Source of the DNA: Azospirillum sp. B21
Lineage (GTDB): Bacteria > Pseudomonadota > Alphaproteobacteria > Azospirillales > Azospirillaceae
Direction: 5' to 3'
DNA length: 64,000 bases
Assembly (NCBI RefSeq): GCF_008364825.1
Contig: NZ_VTTO01000002.1
Location: forward strand, 62,001-126,000
Shown piece by piece: positions 47,267 to 56,908 of this stretch (positions are counted from its first letter, which is position 1; the number at the start of each line of letters is the position of its first letter). The notes below the pieces were generated by a model, which was given only the letters and a program-made list of their open reading frames with translations, made no database searches and was not told the origin of the DNA. The position numbers and the translations under genes were made by a program.

Positions 47267-48316
47267 ATGTCCGACAGCCTGTCCCAGCGCCTGGACGCCA
47301 TTCACTCCATGCTTTCGGCCGGGCACCGCAATCTGCGGATCGAGCGGCATACCCTGATCCTGTGGGGGGTGACGGGAGCGGCGCTGCTTCTTCTCAGCGA
47401 CCACATCTTCACCCCGGCGCAGTTCACGGACGTGACGCAGCAGGCCGTGGCGTGGTTGCTGCTGCTCACCTTGTCGTTGGGCGGGGTGGCCGTGCTGGAC
47501 TGGCAGCTCACGCGGCGGGTCAAGCGGCATAGGGACGAGGCATGGTCCTTCATCCACCGGCAGGTGCTGAAGGTCTGGTGGCTGCTGGTGGCACTGGGCA
47601 TCCTGATGACCTTCGCCACCTTCTTCTTCGGCGGCGGATACATGGTGTGCGCGGCCTGGGTGGTGCTGATCGGCCTTGGCCTCTATGTGCACGGCCTGTT
47701 TTCCGAGGAGCTGCTGGAGTGGATCGGCGTGCTCGCCATCCTCACGGGCATCGCCAGCCTCGTCTACCGGCTTGATTACGGCATTATCCGGCTGATCGCG
47801 GCGTCGGTGTTCGGGCTGGGGCTGCCGCTTCTGGCGCTGATGCTCGACCGCGGCCGGACGCGGCCGTCCTGGCACCGCATGGCGCAATCCGCCGCCTGGA
47901 TGCTGGTGGTGCTCGGCGTGCCGCTCGCCTTGCGGCACCACGGCGATTTCGGCGCCCCGGCGGATGCGCCGGCCCTGACCTTCGACGCCTTCCGCAAGGG
48001 GGAAGGTGCCGTGGGGCGCCATATCCTCACCCTGCCGGCGGGCACGCCGGTTCCGGTGGAGATCCGCGTGAACGGCAACATCTTCCGCAACGATCCGGCC
48101 ACCATTCTGCCCCTGACCCTCGCCAAGCCGGTGCAACTGGTGCTGGAGAACGGCGTGCCGACCGGAGACGCCCGTTTCGACGGCGAGCCCTGGATGCGCG
48201 GCACGGCCGGCCTCTGGCTCCATGTCCCCAAGTTGGAGGGCGATCTCACGCCGGACCGCGGGCCGGTGATCCGTGCCCCGGTGAACGCCAACTCCATGGC
48301 CGATCCGCAGCGCTGA
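47267..48316 (+). CDS. Membrane protein of unknown function
   Basis: A 349-residue protein I do not recognise. After a soluble N-terminal 25 residues (RLDAIHSMLSAGHRNLRIER) it has about six hydrophobic helices between residues 30 and 225. A C-terminal extracytoplasmic domain of roughly 110 residues (LTLPAGTPVPVEIRVNGNIF) follows. The domain resembles the protein made by the next gene in its start, YPAGAPLPVVASV, so both may bind something similar at the envelope. It is the first gene behind the double-palindrome operator. The start is ATG 47267 with only a weak GGA upstream. Confidence 0.75.
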   Translation: MSDSLSQRLDAIHSMLSAGHRNLRIERHTLILWGVTGAALLLLSDHIFTPAQFTDVTQQAVAWLLLLTLSLGGVAVLDWQLTRRVKRHRDEAWSFIHRQVLKVWWLLVALGILMTFATFFFGGGYMVCAAWVVLIGLGLYVHGLFSEELLEWIGVLAILTGIASLVYRLDYGIIRLIAASVFGLGLPLLALMLDRGRTRPSWHRMAQSAAWMLVVLGVPLALRHHGDFGAPADAPALTFDAFRKGEGAVGRHILTLPAGTPVPVEIRVNGNIFRNDPATILPLTLAKPVQLVLENGVPTGDARFDGEPWMRGTAGLWLHVPKLEGDLTPDRGPVIRAPVNANSMADPQR

Positions 48317-48364
48317 CCGGCCTTTTCCCTTCCCTTTTCCTATCCATACCCTCAGGAGAATGAC

Positions 48365-48772
48365 ATGCCCCGGATTTTGACCGCGGCCCTGCTGGCCGCC
48401 ACGGCGACGCTTGCCGGCTGCGCGGGCTTGATGCCGCCGCCGGGTGCCGACGAGATGGCGAAAATTCCGGTTGTCCGCTATGGTGAGGCACCGTCGGCCG
48501 GCGGCGATTACGTGCTGCTCTACCCGGCCGGCGCGCCGCTGCCGGTGGTGGCGTCGGTTTCCGGTTCGCTGCTGTCCAAGCCGGGCCTTGCGCGGATGGA
48601 GGTCGCCACCAACCGTGACGTCTATCTCTACAAGAGCTGGCTGAGCTTCGACGGAAAGAACTGGATGTCCGCGACCCGGGCGGTCGGCGGCGAGTTCGCC
48701 ATCACGCTGCCCGGCGAGGCCGACAGCAAGGCGCCCGGCACGATGTCGGCGCGCTTCGACCTCAAACCCTAA
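48365..48772 (+). CDS. Small lipoprotein
   Basis: A 135-residue protein with a lipoprotein signal: basic start, hydrophobic TAALLAATATLAGC and lipidated Cys19. The mature part is about 115 residues with no motif I recognise; YPAGAPLPVVASVSGSL echoes a segment of the upstream membrane protein. TCAGGAGAATGAC provides a good ribosome site. It lies 48 bp after the membrane protein gene and 11 bp before the regulator gene, so the three form an operon. Confidence 0.8.
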   Translation: MPRILTAALLAATATLAGCAGLMPPPGADEMAKIPVVRYGEAPSAGGDYVLLYPAGAPLPVVASVSGSLLSKPGLARMEVATNRDVYLYKSWLSFDGKNWMSATRAVGGEFAITLPGEADSKAPGTMSARFDLKP

Positions 48773-48783
48773 ATGGACCCATT

Positions 48784-49122
48784 GTGGATACGCTCGATCC
48801 TTTGCTGCACCAACCGCTGCGCACGCAGGTCGCCGCCTTTCTGGCCGGTGCCGGCGAGGCGACCTTCACCGAGCTGAAGCAGCGGTTGGAGGTGTCGGAC
48901 GGCAACCTCGACTCGCATCTGAAGAAGCTGATCGCGGCAGGATACGTGTCGGTCCGCAAGGACACCGGGGAGGGTCGGCCGCAATCGAGCTACGCCCTCA
49001 CCCCCGTCGGGCGGGAGGCGCTGCACGGCTACATCGCAGCCCTTCAGCGCCTGCTGCCGCTGGACAAGGTTGCGGCCCCGGCACCGGGGGGAACCCCGTT
49101 TCTGAGGCCGCGTACCCAATAA
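48784..49122 (+). CDS. Winged-helix transcriptional regulator
   Basis: A 112-residue protein with an HTH_27/MarR-like fold: LRTQVAAFLAGAGEATFTEL, then LEVSDGNLDSHLKKLIAAGY as the recognition helix region and a wing RKDTGEGRPQSSYALT. The start is GTG 48784. Small stand-alone regulators of this type bind short palindromes; the ACTCTG-N5-CAGAGT pair at the operon start is the obvious candidate. The C-terminus (APAPGGTPFLRPRTQ) is probably disordered. Its stop lies eight bases from the convergent surf1 gene. Confidence 0.85.
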   Translation: MDTLDPLLHQPLRTQVAAFLAGAGEATFTELKQRLEVSDGNLDSHLKKLIAAGYVSVRKDTGEGRPQSSYALTPVGREALHGYIAALQRLLPLDKVAAPAPGGTPFLRPRTQ

Positions 49123-49130
49123 GGTCAGCG

Positions 49131-49913
49131 TTACGCCCGTCTGCGCCGCAACTCGCTGCGGATCACGAACAGGACGGCGGCGATCAGCATCAGGTCCAGC
49201 GCGAACCAGGTCAGCGCATAGCCGAGATGGCTGTTGGGGAAGCTGACGACGGTCAGGCCGCCGACCGGCCAGCCGCCGGGATTGCGGGTGGAATCGGCAT
49301 CGATGAAGTAAGGGGCGAAATAGGGGGCGACTTCGGCCACTCCCTTGGCCGCAGCGATGGCGGCGACGTCGCGGGAATACCAGCGGCCGGCGGCCGGGTC
49401 GTTGCTGCGCAGGAAACCGCCCTTCGGTTCGGTGAGGCGCAGAAGGCCGGCGACGGTCACCGTGCCCTGCGGCTGTCCTTCGGCGCGGGTCGCGGGATCA
49501 CGCTTTTCCGGGGGCACGAAGCCGCGGTTGACCAGCACGGTGAAGCCGCGGTCGGTGACAAGCGGCGTCAGCACCCAGAACCCGCCGCCCAGGTCGGAAA
49601 CCGCCTGCACCAGGGTTTCGCGGTCGTGCAGGAAATGGCCGGTGACGGAAACCCGGCGGTATTCGTCCGACGCGGCGGAGACGGCGGGCCAGGACTCCGG
49701 CCCCGGAGCGGGGACGGGGGAGGCATGGATGCGCGCCTCCACCCGCTCGATCAGGTCGAGCTTCCAGACGCGCCGTTCGAGCTGCCAGACGCCGAGCGCG
49801 GTCAGGCCGGCGATGCCGGCCAGCGCCAGAAGGCCGAAGAGGGCCAGCGCCCAAACCGGGCGGGCCCCCTTGGCCGTGCCGCCCGCGTGGGGCGCGGACG
49901 GCTGTCCGGTCAC
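49131..49913 (-). CDS. SURF1 family protein
   Basis: A 260-residue protein with two membrane helices, LALFGLLALAGIAGLTALGVW near the N-terminus and YALTWFALDLMLIAAVLFV near the C-terminus, enclosing a periplasmic domain. The signatures are LGVWQLERRVWKLDLIERV, VTGHFLHDRE and VLVNRGFVPPEKRDP. SURF1 assists haem insertion into haem-copper oxidase subunit I. It is the last gene of the cyoABCD operon and its start overlaps the cyoD stop (ATGA), so it is dedicated to the quinol oxidase. Confidence 0.92.
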   Translation of the reverse strand: MTGQPSAPHAGGTAKGARPVWALALFGLLALAGIAGLTALGVWQLERRVWKLDLIERVEARIHASPVPAPGPESWPAVSAASDEYRRVSVTGHFLHDRETLVQAVSDLGGGFWVLTPLVTDRGFTVLVNRGFVPPEKRDPATRAEGQPQGTVTVAGLLRLTEPKGGFLRSNDPAAGRWYSRDVAAIAAAKGVAEVAPYFAPYFIDADSTRNPGGWPVGGLTVVSFPNSHLGYALTWFALDLMLIAAVLFVIRSELRRRRA

Positions 49914-50320
49914 GGCAGCTTACTCATGTCGGGGGTGGTCATGCCGGGCATCATGTTGTGGTTCATGTGGTACATGACCCACAGCGAACCGGCGAACATG
50001 ATGACCACGACGATGATCGTGAAGATCATCGCCAACATCGACCAGCCGCCCTCGACGCGGCCGTTCATGTGCAGGAAATACACCATGTGGACGAGGATCT
50101 GGACCACGGCCAGCCCCAGGATCACGGCCGTGGTGGTCGTGTTGTCCAGCGTGCCGGTCATGACCAGCCAGAACGGAATGACCGTCAGGATCACCGACAG
50201 GACGAAGCCGGTCATGTAGCTGCCGAAGGTGCCGTGGGCGCCTTCGACGTGGCCGTGGTCGTCGTGGCCGTGACCGTGGCCCTGATGGGCGTGGTGGTCG
50301 CCGTGCGCGTGAGTGCTCAT
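49910..50320 (-). CDS. cyoD: Cytochrome o ubiquinol oxidase subunit IV
   Basis: A 136-residue subunit starting at ATG 50320, which overlaps the cyoC stop (ATGA). A histidine-rich N-terminus ([20 protein letters not shown]) precedes three membrane helices with the CyoD pattern [18 protein letters not shown] and [11 protein letters not shown]. The His-rich lead-in is longer than in E. coli CyoD and may bind copper or zinc. It stabilises the copper centre region of subunit I. Confidence 0.93.
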   Translation of the reverse strand: MSTHAHGDHHAHQGHGHGHDDHGHVEGAHGTFGSYMTGFVLSVILTVIPFWLVMTGTLDNTTTTAVILGLAVVQILVHMVYFLHMNGRVEGGWSMLAMIFTIIVVVIMFAGSLWVMYHMNHNMMPGMTTPDMSKLP

Positions 50321-50976
50321 CGCAGCATCCCCATCAGATAGACATAGGTGAAGACGCCGATCCAGATCACGTCCAGGAAGTGCCAGAACATGCTGAGGCA
50401 CATCAGGCGCCGGCGGTTGGCCGGGATCAGGCCGCGGCGGGCGACCTGGACCATCAGCGTCACCAGCCACACGCTGCCGAAGGTGACGTGCAGCCCGTGG
50501 GTGCCGACCAGCGTGAAGAAGGCCGACAGGAAGGCGCTGCGGCCGGGGCCGGCCCCCTCATGGATCAGGTGGGCGAACTCGTACAGCTCGATGCCGAGGA
50601 AGGCGAGGCCGAACAGCAGCGTCACCGCCAGCCAGCCCTGGGTCTGGGCGGTGCGACCCTTCTCCATCGCCAGCATGGCGAAGCCGTAGGTGATGGAGGA
50701 GAACAGCAGCATGGCCGTGTTCAGCGCCACCAGCGGCAGGTCGAACAGTTCCTTCGGCGTCGGACCGGCGGCGTAGCTGGTGCCCAGCACGCCGTAGGTC
50801 GCGAACAGCACCGCGAAGATGAGGCAGTCGCTCATCAGGTAGATCCAGAAGCCGAGCGCGGTGCTGGCGGCTTCGTGGGCGTGCTCGTCTCTTACATAGA
50901 AGACGGGCGGGGTGGCGTCGCGCGGGGCATCGTGCCCCGCGTGGCCGCCATGCATGGCTTCAACGGTCGTCGTCAT
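50317..50976 (-). CDS. cyoC: Cytochrome o ubiquinol oxidase subunit III
   Basis: A 219-residue subunit with five membrane helices. [20 protein letters not shown] and [22 protein letters not shown] segments identify CyoC. A soluble N-terminal 30 residues with several His ([13 protein letters not shown]) precede them. It starts three bases before the cyoB stop region and is coupled to cyoD. It is a structural subunit of the proton-pumping bo3-type oxidase. Confidence 0.94.
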   Translation of the reverse strand: MTTTVEAMHGGHAGHDAPRDATPPVFYVRDEHAHEAASTALGFWIYLMSDCLIFAVLFATYGVLGTSYAAGPTPKELFDLPLVALNTAMLLFSSITYGFAMLAMEKGRTAQTQGWLAVTLLFGLAFLGIELYEFAHLIHEGAGPGRSAFLSAFFTLVGTHGLHVTFGSVWLVTLMVQVARRGLIPANRRRLMCLSMFWHFLDVIWIGVFTYVYLMGMLR

Positions 50977-50979
50977 GCT

Positions 50980-52977
50980 TTACACCTGTCCCGCGAGCAG
51001 ACGGGTCCGCTCGTTCTCGGTCGCCACGACCTCCTCCACCGGGATGTGGAAGTCGCGGTTGTAGTTGAAGGTATGGCTGATGGCGACCACCAGCAGGCCG
51101 ATGAAGCTCAGCGCCGCCAGCCACCAGATGTGCCAGACCAGGGCGAAGCCGAGCGCGGTGCTGATGCCGGCCAGGATCACGCCGGTGCCGGTGTTGGCGG
51201 GCATGTGGATCGGGCGGTAGCCTTCCAGCGGACGGGCATAGCCGCGCTTCTTCATGTCCCACCACGCGTCATTGTCGTGGATCACGGGCGTGAAGGCGAA
51301 GTTGTAGCCCGGGGGCGGCGAGGAGGTCGCCCATTCCAGGGTGCGGCCGTCCCACGGATCGCCGGTGACGTCGACATACTGGTTGCGCTTCAGGACGCTG
51401 ACGGCGATCTGGACCAGGAAGGCACCGATGCCGATGGCGATCAGGACGGCGCCGACGGCGGCGATCTGGAACCAGATCTGCAGCGACGGGTCCTCGAACA
51501 CGCGCAGGCGGCGGGTGACGCCCATCAGGCCCAGGACGTAGAGCGGCATGAAGGCGACGTAGAAGCCGATCACCCAGAACCAGAAGGACACCTTGCCCCA
51601 GAACGGATCCAGGCGGAAGCCGAAGGCCTTGGGCCACCAGTAGTAGATGCCGGCGAACAGGCCGAACAGCACGCCGCCGATGATGACGTTGTGGAAGTGG
51701 GCGATCAGGAACAGGCTGTTGTGCAGGACGAAGTCGGCCGGCGGAACCGCCAGCAGCACGCCGGTCATGCCGCCGATCACGAAGGTCAGCATGAAGGCGA
51801 TCGTCCACATCATCGGCAGCTCGAACCGGATGCGGCCGCGGTACATGGTGAACAGCCAGTTGAAGATCTTCGCACCCGTCGGGATCGAGATGATCATCGT
51901 CGTGATGCCGAAGAACGAGTTCACGCTGGCGCCCGACCCCATGGTGAAGAAGTGGTGCAGCCACACCAGGTAGGACAGGATGGTGATGACGACGGTCGCG
52001 TAGACCATCGAGGTGTAGCCGAACAGCTTCTTGCCGCAGAAGGTGGAGGTTACCTCCGAGAAGATGCCGAAGCAGGGCAGGATCAGGATGTAGACTTCCG
52101 GGTGGCCCCAGATCCAGATCAGGTTCACGTACATCATGGGGTTGCCGCCCATGTCGCTCGTGAAGAAGTGGGTGCCGACATAGCGGTCCAGCGACAGCAG
52201 GACCAGAACGGCGGTCAGGACCGGGAAGGAGGCGACGATCAGGACGTTGGTGCAGAGCGAAGTCCAGGTGAAGACCGGCATCTTCATCATGGTCATGCCG
52301 GGGGCGCGCATCTTCACGATCGTGCAGATCAGGTTGATGCCCGACAGCGTCGTTCCGACGCCCGCCACCTGCAAGGCCCAGATGTAATAGTCGACGCCGA
52401 CGTCCGGGCTGGCCTCCAGACCCGACAGCGGCGGATAGGCCAGCCAGCCGGTGCGCGCGAACTCGCCCACGAACAGCGAGGCCATGATCAGCACGGCGCC
52501 GCCGACGGTCATCCAGAAGCTGAAATTGTTCAGGAACGGGAAGGACACGTCGCGCGCGCCGATCTGCAGCGGCACGACATAGTTCATCAGCCCCGTCACC
52601 AGCGGCATGGCGACGAAGAAGATCATGATCACACCGTGGGCGGTGAAGACCTGATCGTAGTGGTGAGCGTTGAGGTAGCCCTCGCTGCCGTTGAAGGCGA
52701 TGGCCTGCTGGGCGCGCATCATGATGGCGTCGGCGAAGCCGCGCAGCAGCATGATCAGGCCCAGGATCATGTACATGATGCCGATGCGCTTGTGGTCGAC
52801 GGTGGTGAACCACTCTTTCCACAGGTAGCCCCACAGCTTGAAGTAGCTGAGGGCCGCCACCAGCGCGATGCCGCCGAGCATGACCGCGAAGAAGGTCGCG
52901 ACCAGGATCGGCTCGTGATAGGGGAAGGACTCCAGGCTCAGGCGCCCGAAGAGGAAGGTCGTCAGTGTCTCAAGCAT
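50980..52977 (-). CDS. cyoB: Cytochrome o ubiquinol oxidase subunit I
   Basis: A 665-residue haem-copper oxidase core. It starts at ATG 52977 ([18 protein letters not shown]). [18 protein letters not shown] near residue 50, [12 protein letters not shown] near 105, the CuB/Tyr site [19 protein letters not shown] near 283 and the paired histidines HHFFTMG near 333 are visible. [12 protein letters not shown] carries the haem-ligand region. It reduces oxygen to water with ubiquinol and pumps protons. The long in-frame extension upstream is cyoA sequence in another frame. Confidence 0.96.
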   Translation of the reverse strand: MLETLTTFLFGRLSLESFPYHEPILVATFFAVMLGGIALVAALSYFKLWGYLWKEWFTTVDHKRIGIMYMILGLIMLLRGFADAIMMRAQQAIAFNGSEGYLNAHHYDQVFTAHGVIMIFFVAMPLVTGLMNYVVPLQIGARDVSFPFLNNFSFWMTVGGAVLIMASLFVGEFARTGWLAYPPLSGLEASPDVGVDYYIWALQVAGVGTTLSGINLICTIVKMRAPGMTMMKMPVFTWTSLCTNVLIVASFPVLTAVLVLLSLDRYVGTHFFTSDMGGNPMMYVNLIWIWGHPEVYILILPCFGIFSEVTSTFCGKKLFGYTSMVYATVVITILSYLVWLHHFFTMGSGASVNSFFGITTMIISIPTGAKIFNWLFTMYRGRIRFELPMMWTIAFMLTFVIGGMTGVLLAVPPADFVLHNSLFLIAHFHNVIIGGVLFGLFAGIYYWWPKAFGFRLDPFWGKVSFWFWVIGFYVAFMPLYVLGLMGVTRRLRVFEDPSLQIWFQIAAVGAVLIAIGIGAFLVQIAVSVLKRNQYVDVTGDPWDGRTLEWATSSPPPGYNFAFTPVIHDNDAWWDMKKRGYARPLEGYRPIHMPANTGTGVILAGISTALGFALVWHIWWLAALSFIGLLVVAISHTFNYNRDFHIPVEEVVATENERTRLLAGQV

Positions 52978-52991
52978 GCCGGTGTGCCCAA

Positions 52992-54101
52992 TCAGGGATT
53001 GGCCAGCCGCTGCGGCCCGGCCTGGGAGGCGGACGCGCTGATCGGCGTGACGGTGGGGCGCTGCACGGCGCCCGAGTTTGCGGCGGCTTCGACCGCCTCG
53101 GCGACGGTGCACAGGCCGGTCGGCTGCGTGTCCGGGAAGCCGGCCAGCGTGTTGGCCCGCAGGATCCCGTTGGCCGCGGCCATGCCGCCGGCGTTCAGCC
53201 CGCCCGCACGGTCGATGGCGGCCATGTCGCTCATGCACATGGTGCCGGGGCGCACGCACAGGTTCACGACGGCGTTGAACAGCTTCGGATCGACGGTGCC
53301 GAAATGCTGGACCGGAACCGCCTCGCTCGGCTTTTCAAGCGCGATGTAGGCATTGCGGTCGAGCGAACCGCCCGCGGTCTTCACCTTGGACACCCAGCCG
53401 TCGAAATCCTGGTCCGACAGGCCGAGGAAGGCGAAGCGCATGTGCGAGAAGCCGGCGCCGCTGTAGTTGGACGAGAAACCCTTGTAGGTCCCCGGCTCGT
53501 TGATCACGGCGTGGAGCTTCGTCTCCATGCCCGGCATGGCGTAGATCATGCCCGCCAGCGCCGGAACGTAGAAGGAGTTCATCACCGTCGACGCGGTGAG
53601 GCTGAAGCGGATCGGCCGGTCCACCGGCGCCGCCATCTCGTTCACGGACGCGATGCCGTATTCGGGATAGACGAACAGCCATTTCCAGTCGAGCGCCACC
53701 ACCTGCACGTCCAGCGGCTTCACGCCGGCCGGCAGCGGCTTGTCGGCCGCGATGCGGTCGAGCGGACGGTAGGGGTCGAGCTTGTGGGTGGTGACCCAGG
53801 TGATGGCCCCCAGGCAGATGATGATCAGCAGCGGGGCTGCCCAGATCACCAGTTCGAGCTGCGTCGAATGGTCCCAGTCCGGTTCGTAGCGGGCTGTGTT
53901 ATTCGACTGACGGTAACGCCAGGCGAACAGCACGGTAAGCGCCATGACCGGGACAATGATCAGCAGCATCAGCAGGGTGGAGATGACCACAAGGTCTCCC
54001 TGCTGGCTGGCAACGTCGCCGGCCGGGTTCAGCACGACCAGGTTGCAGCCACTCAACGCCGCCATCACTGGCAGCAGGGCGATTGCGCGATAACGGCTCA
54101 A
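52992..54101 (-). CDS. cyoA: Cytochrome o ubiquinol oxidase subunit II
   Basis: A 369-residue lipoprotein subunit if translation starts at TTG 54101. This gives [18 protein letters not shown], a normal lipoprotein signal; no ATG is available in frame before it. Two membrane helices follow, then the cupredoxin domain. The CuA ligands of cytochrome c oxidases are replaced ([14 protein letters not shown]), as in quinol oxidases. [17 protein letters not shown] and [17 protein letters not shown] are typical. It heads the operon cyoA-B-C-D-surf1 and lies below a perfect palindrome at 54164. Confidence 0.92.
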   Translation of the reverse strand: MSRYRAIALLPVMAALSGCNLVVLNPAGDVASQQGDLVVISTLLMLLIIVPVMALTVLFAWRYRQSNNTARYEPDWDHSTQLELVIWAAPLLIIICLGAITWVTTHKLDPYRPLDRIAADKPLPAGVKPLDVQVVALDWKWLFVYPEYGIASVNEMAAPVDRPIRFSLTASTVMNSFYVPALAGMIYAMPGMETKLHAVINEPGTYKGFSSNYSGAGFSHMRFAFLGLSDQDFDGWVSKVKTAGGSLDRNAYIALEKPSEAVPVQHFGTVDPKLFNAVVNLCVRPGTMCMSDMAAIDRAGGLNAGGMAAANGILRANTLAGFPDTQPTGLCTVAEAVEAAANSGAVQRPTVTPISASASQAGPQRLANP

Positions 54102-54163
54102 GGCAGGACCTGTATCAAAGGTTTGCTTTGGGGAGACAGCTAGCGTCCATGCCCCAGCGGCGA

Positions 54164-54184
54164 CATTGGACAATTTGTCCAATG
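54164..54184. promoter_or_regulatory. Perfect palindrome upstream of cyoA
   Basis: CATTGGACAA-T-TTGTCCAATG, a 10-bp perfect inverted repeat around a single base, lies 63 bp upstream of the cyoA start and 99 bp from the divergent transporter gene. It has the form of a dimeric repressor or activator operator. It does not match the FNR half-site spacing, and I cannot name the regulator. Confidence 0.65.
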
Positions 54185-54236
54185 CCCCGACTCCTGCGCG
54201 CTTGACAGGCCACCGAATGTTGCGGTGACATATTGT

Positions 54237-54252
54237 ATGATCTACGGATCAT
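54237..54252. promoter_or_regulatory. Inverted repeat upstream of the MHS transporter
   Basis: ATGATC-TACG-GATCAT lies 30 bp before the transporter start; weaker symmetry extends outward (TTGT to the left, GCAA to the right). It could be an operator or part of the promoter. Nothing more specific can be said. Confidence 0.4.
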
Positions 54253-54282
54253 CGCAAGCGAAATAACGCAGCCGGGGCCGAC

Positions 54283-55593
54283 ATGATGAATCCATCGATT
54301 GCGGCGGTCGAACGGGATGCGAGGCTGGTGAACGCGCGGCATCACGGGGTGAATCCCGGAGAAATTGCCATCGGCGTGATCATCGGCCGAACATCCGAGT
54401 TTTTCGACTTCTTCGTTTACGCCATTGCTTCCGTGATCGTCTTTCCAAAGCTGGTGTTTCCCTATGTCGATCCGCTGACGGGCACCCTTTGGTCTTTCGC
54501 CATCTTCGCGCTGGCCTTCGTCGCGCGGCCGATCGGCACCTTCATCTTCATGGCCATCGACGACAATTACGGGCGTAGCGCCAAGCTGACCATCGCCTTG
54601 TTCCTGCTGGGCGGGTCGACGGTGGCGCTCGCCTTCCTGCCGGGATATGAGGCGATCGGCGTCGCATCCGCCTGGTTGCTGGCGCTGTCCCGCGTCGGGC
54701 AGGGCGTGGCGCTGGGCGGCACCTGGGACGGGCTCGCCTCGCTCCTGGCGATGAACGCGCCGCAGAACAAGCGTGGCTGGTATGCGATGATCCCGCAGCT
54801 GGGCGCGCCCATCGGCCTGATCGTGGCGAGCGGTCTGTTCGCCTACATGGTCAACAGCCTGTCGGCGGAGGATTTCTTCGCCTGGGGCTGGCGCTATCCC
54901 TTCTTCGTCGCCTTCGCCATCAACGTGGTGGCGCTGTTCGCCCGCCTGCGTCTGGTCCAGACGCCGGAGTTCGAGCGGCTGTTCACGAACCGCGAACTGC
55001 AGCCCGCTCCGGTGGTGGAGACGCTGCAGATGGAGGGCAAGCGCGTGGTGATCGGCGCCTTCGCGCCGCTGGCCAGCTTCGCCCTGTTCCACATGGTCAC
55101 CGTCTTCCCGCTGTCCTGGATCTTCCTGAACGCGCAGCATGAAACCGGGGCGTTTCTGGTGATCGAGGTGATCGCCGCCGCCTTCGGGATCGCCGCCATC
55201 GTCGCGTCCGGCTATATCGCCGACCGGGTCGGGCGGAGGACGTTGCTGGGCAGTTGCGCCGCCGCCATCGCGGTGTTCAGCGGCTTCGCCCCGCTGCTGC
55301 TCGACGGCGGCCAGACGGGCGAGGCGGTGTTCATGGTGGTGGGCTTCGTCATCCTCGGCCTGTCCTTCGGCCAGTCGTCGGGGTCGGTGGCGTCGGGCTT
55401 CAGCCAGCAATACCGCTACACCGGTTCGGCCATGACCTCCGATCTGGCCTGGCTGTTCGGGGCGGGCTTCGCGCCCTTCGTCGCGCTGTACCTGTCCGCC
55501 CAATTCGGGCTGGTCGCGTCCGGCCTCTATCTGCTGTCGGGTGCGGTCTGCACGCTGGTGGCGCTGCGGGTCAACAAGACCCTGTCTTCGTGA
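54283..55593 (+). CDS. MFS transporter, metabolite:H+ symporter type
   Basis: A 436-residue, 12-helix permease. The MHS signature at the first helix is EIAIGVIIGRTSEFFDFFVY, the loop 2-3 motif is a degenerate form (DDNYGRSAKL), and DRVGRRTLLG marks the second half. Relatives carry dicarboxylates, sugar acids, shikimate or betaines with protons. It is divergent from the cyo operon and has a possible operator just upstream. The substrate cannot be predicted. Confidence 0.87.
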   Translation: MMNPSIAAVERDARLVNARHHGVNPGEIAIGVIIGRTSEFFDFFVYAIASVIVFPKLVFPYVDPLTGTLWSFAIFALAFVARPIGTFIFMAIDDNYGRSAKLTIALFLLGGSTVALAFLPGYEAIGVASAWLLALSRVGQGVALGGTWDGLASLLAMNAPQNKRGWYAMIPQLGAPIGLIVASGLFAYMVNSLSAEDFFAWGWRYPFFVAFAINVVALFARLRLVQTPEFERLFTNRELQPAPVVETLQMEGKRVVIGAFAPLASFALFHMVTVFPLSWIFLNAQHETGAFLVIEVIAAAFGIAAIVASGYIADRVGRRTLLGSCAAAIAVFSGFAPLLLDGGQTGEAVFMVVGFVILGLSFGQSSGSVASGFSQQYRYTGSAMTSDLAWLFGAGFAPFVALYLSAQFGLVASGLYLLSGAVCTLVALRVNKTLSS

Positions 55594-55615
55594 CGGTCCT
55601 GTCCAACGGGCGGGC

Positions 55616-56722
55616 TCAGGCCCGCCCGTCGGTTCCCACTCGGACCTCCATGGGTGCCCGCCGTTCGCCGGCGGCACTCGAAGCGGAACGCGCCAGATCC
55701 AGCCGTTCGCGCGGCAGCGATCCCGGATACCGCTCCGTCAGGAAGCCGATCATCTCCTCGCGCACGAGGCAGCGCAGGTCCCAGGCCGTGCCGGCATCAG
55801 GGGCGCTGACCAGGGCGCGAAGCTCCATCGTGTGTTCCTTCAGGTCGGTGACCTGCAGGTTCCAAACCCGCTTGTCCCACAGGCTGGTGCTGTCCAGCAC
55901 CTTGCGCAGATGGTCGCGCAGGGCCGGGATCGGCACCGAGTAATCGACATACAGCATCACCGAGCCCAGGATGTTCGGCGCGTCGCGGGTCCAGTTCTGG
56001 AAGGGCTTCTCCAGGAAATACCCCAGCGGAACGATCAGCCTCCGGTCGTCCCAGATGCGCACGACGACATAGGTCGAGGTGATCTCGTCGACATTGCCCC
56101 ACTCGCCCTCGACCACCACCGAGTCGCCGATTCGGATCGGCTGGGTCAGCGCGATCTGGATGCCGGCGATCAGGTTGGCGATGGTCGGCCGGGCGGCGAT
56201 GCCCAGCACGATGCCGGCGACGCCGGCCGAGGCGAACAGGCTGATGCCGATGGTCCGCACCAGCGGCACGGTCATCAGCATGAAGCCGGCGGTGATGCCC
56301 AGGACGGTCAGCAGGGCCAGCCGCCGGAACACCGTCAGCTTGGTTCGCCGCCGCCGCCATTCGAATCCGCGCTCGTTCGGGCCACTGCGGTCGAGATAAG
56401 CGTCGAACACCGCCCCGACCTTGGCGGCGATGGCCCAGCCCAGCGCGCCGATGAAGCCGATGCCGACGGCGCGCGCCAGCATCTCCATGGCGGTGGGCGG
56501 CAGCGGCAGCGCCGGCACCGAGGCGAGAAGGGCCGCGAACACCATGGCGAAGCGGGTGGCGGTACGGCCGGCCATGACGACCCGGCTCAGCACCGGTGCG
56601 TTGGTCGGACGGAACAGCCGTTGCAACACCCGCCACACCACCTCGTGGACGGCGATCGCAATGGCCACGGCGACGACCGGCGCCAGGAAGGCGGCGACCG
56701 TGGAGGAGATCGGAAATTCCAT
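55616..56722 (-). CDS. Small-conductance mechanosensitive channel (MscS family)
   Basis: A 368-residue membrane protein. Four hydrophobic helices precede the MscS pore/beta domain, with SVGVAGIVLGIAARPTIAN-like sequence (ASAGVAGIVLGIAARPTIAN) near residue 160 and IGDSVVVEGEWGNVDEITS near 197. The C-terminal alpha-beta part is VWNLQVTDLKEHTMELRAL. It opens under membrane tension to release solutes. It reads against the transporter gene with a 22-bp gap. The ribosome site is duplicated (see the repeat at 56723). Confidence 0.9.
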   Translation of the reverse strand: MEFPISSTVAAFLAPVVAVAIAIAVHEVVWRVLQRLFRPTNAPVLSRVVMAGRTATRFAMVFAALLASVPALPLPPTAMEMLARAVGIGFIGALGWAIAAKVGAVFDAYLDRSGPNERGFEWRRRRTKLTVFRRLALLTVLGITAGFMLMTVPLVRTIGISLFASAGVAGIVLGIAARPTIANLIAGIQIALTQPIRIGDSVVVEGEWGNVDEITSTYVVVRIWDDRRLIVPLGYFLEKPFQNWTRDAPNILGSVMLYVDYSVPIPALRDHLRKVLDSTSLWDKRVWNLQVTDLKEHTMELRALVSAPDAGTAWDLRCLVREEMIGFLTERYPGSLPRERLDLARSASSAAGERRAPMEVRVGTDGRA

Positions 56723-56752
56723 CGGTTCCTGCTGATCCGGTTCCTGCTGATC
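56723..56752. repeat. 15-bp tandem duplication containing the mscS ribosome site
   Basis: CGGTTCCTGCTGATC occurs twice head to tail. On the minus strand each unit reads GATCAGCAGGAACCG, so AGGA is present twice and the inner copy lies directly before the channel ATG. Confidence 0.85.
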
Positions 56753-56908
56753 GATGAGACGAGAGCGCGCGGCGCCCCGGTTCTTACGGGCTTAAGAACA
56801 TGCCGGCCGGGATTTGGTTCGGGGGGCGACCCATGAGGCAACGCTTGCCCGGAGAGGGTCCGCCGCCAATCTTGCAGGGTGAGACAACCGGAAAAGGCGA
56901 CCAGACCG

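Noticed and set aside
50380..53349. A 989-codon open frame antisense to cyoB and cyoC.
   Set aside because: It is an extremely Asp/His/Gln-rich shadow of membrane protein genes with clear identity on the other strand.
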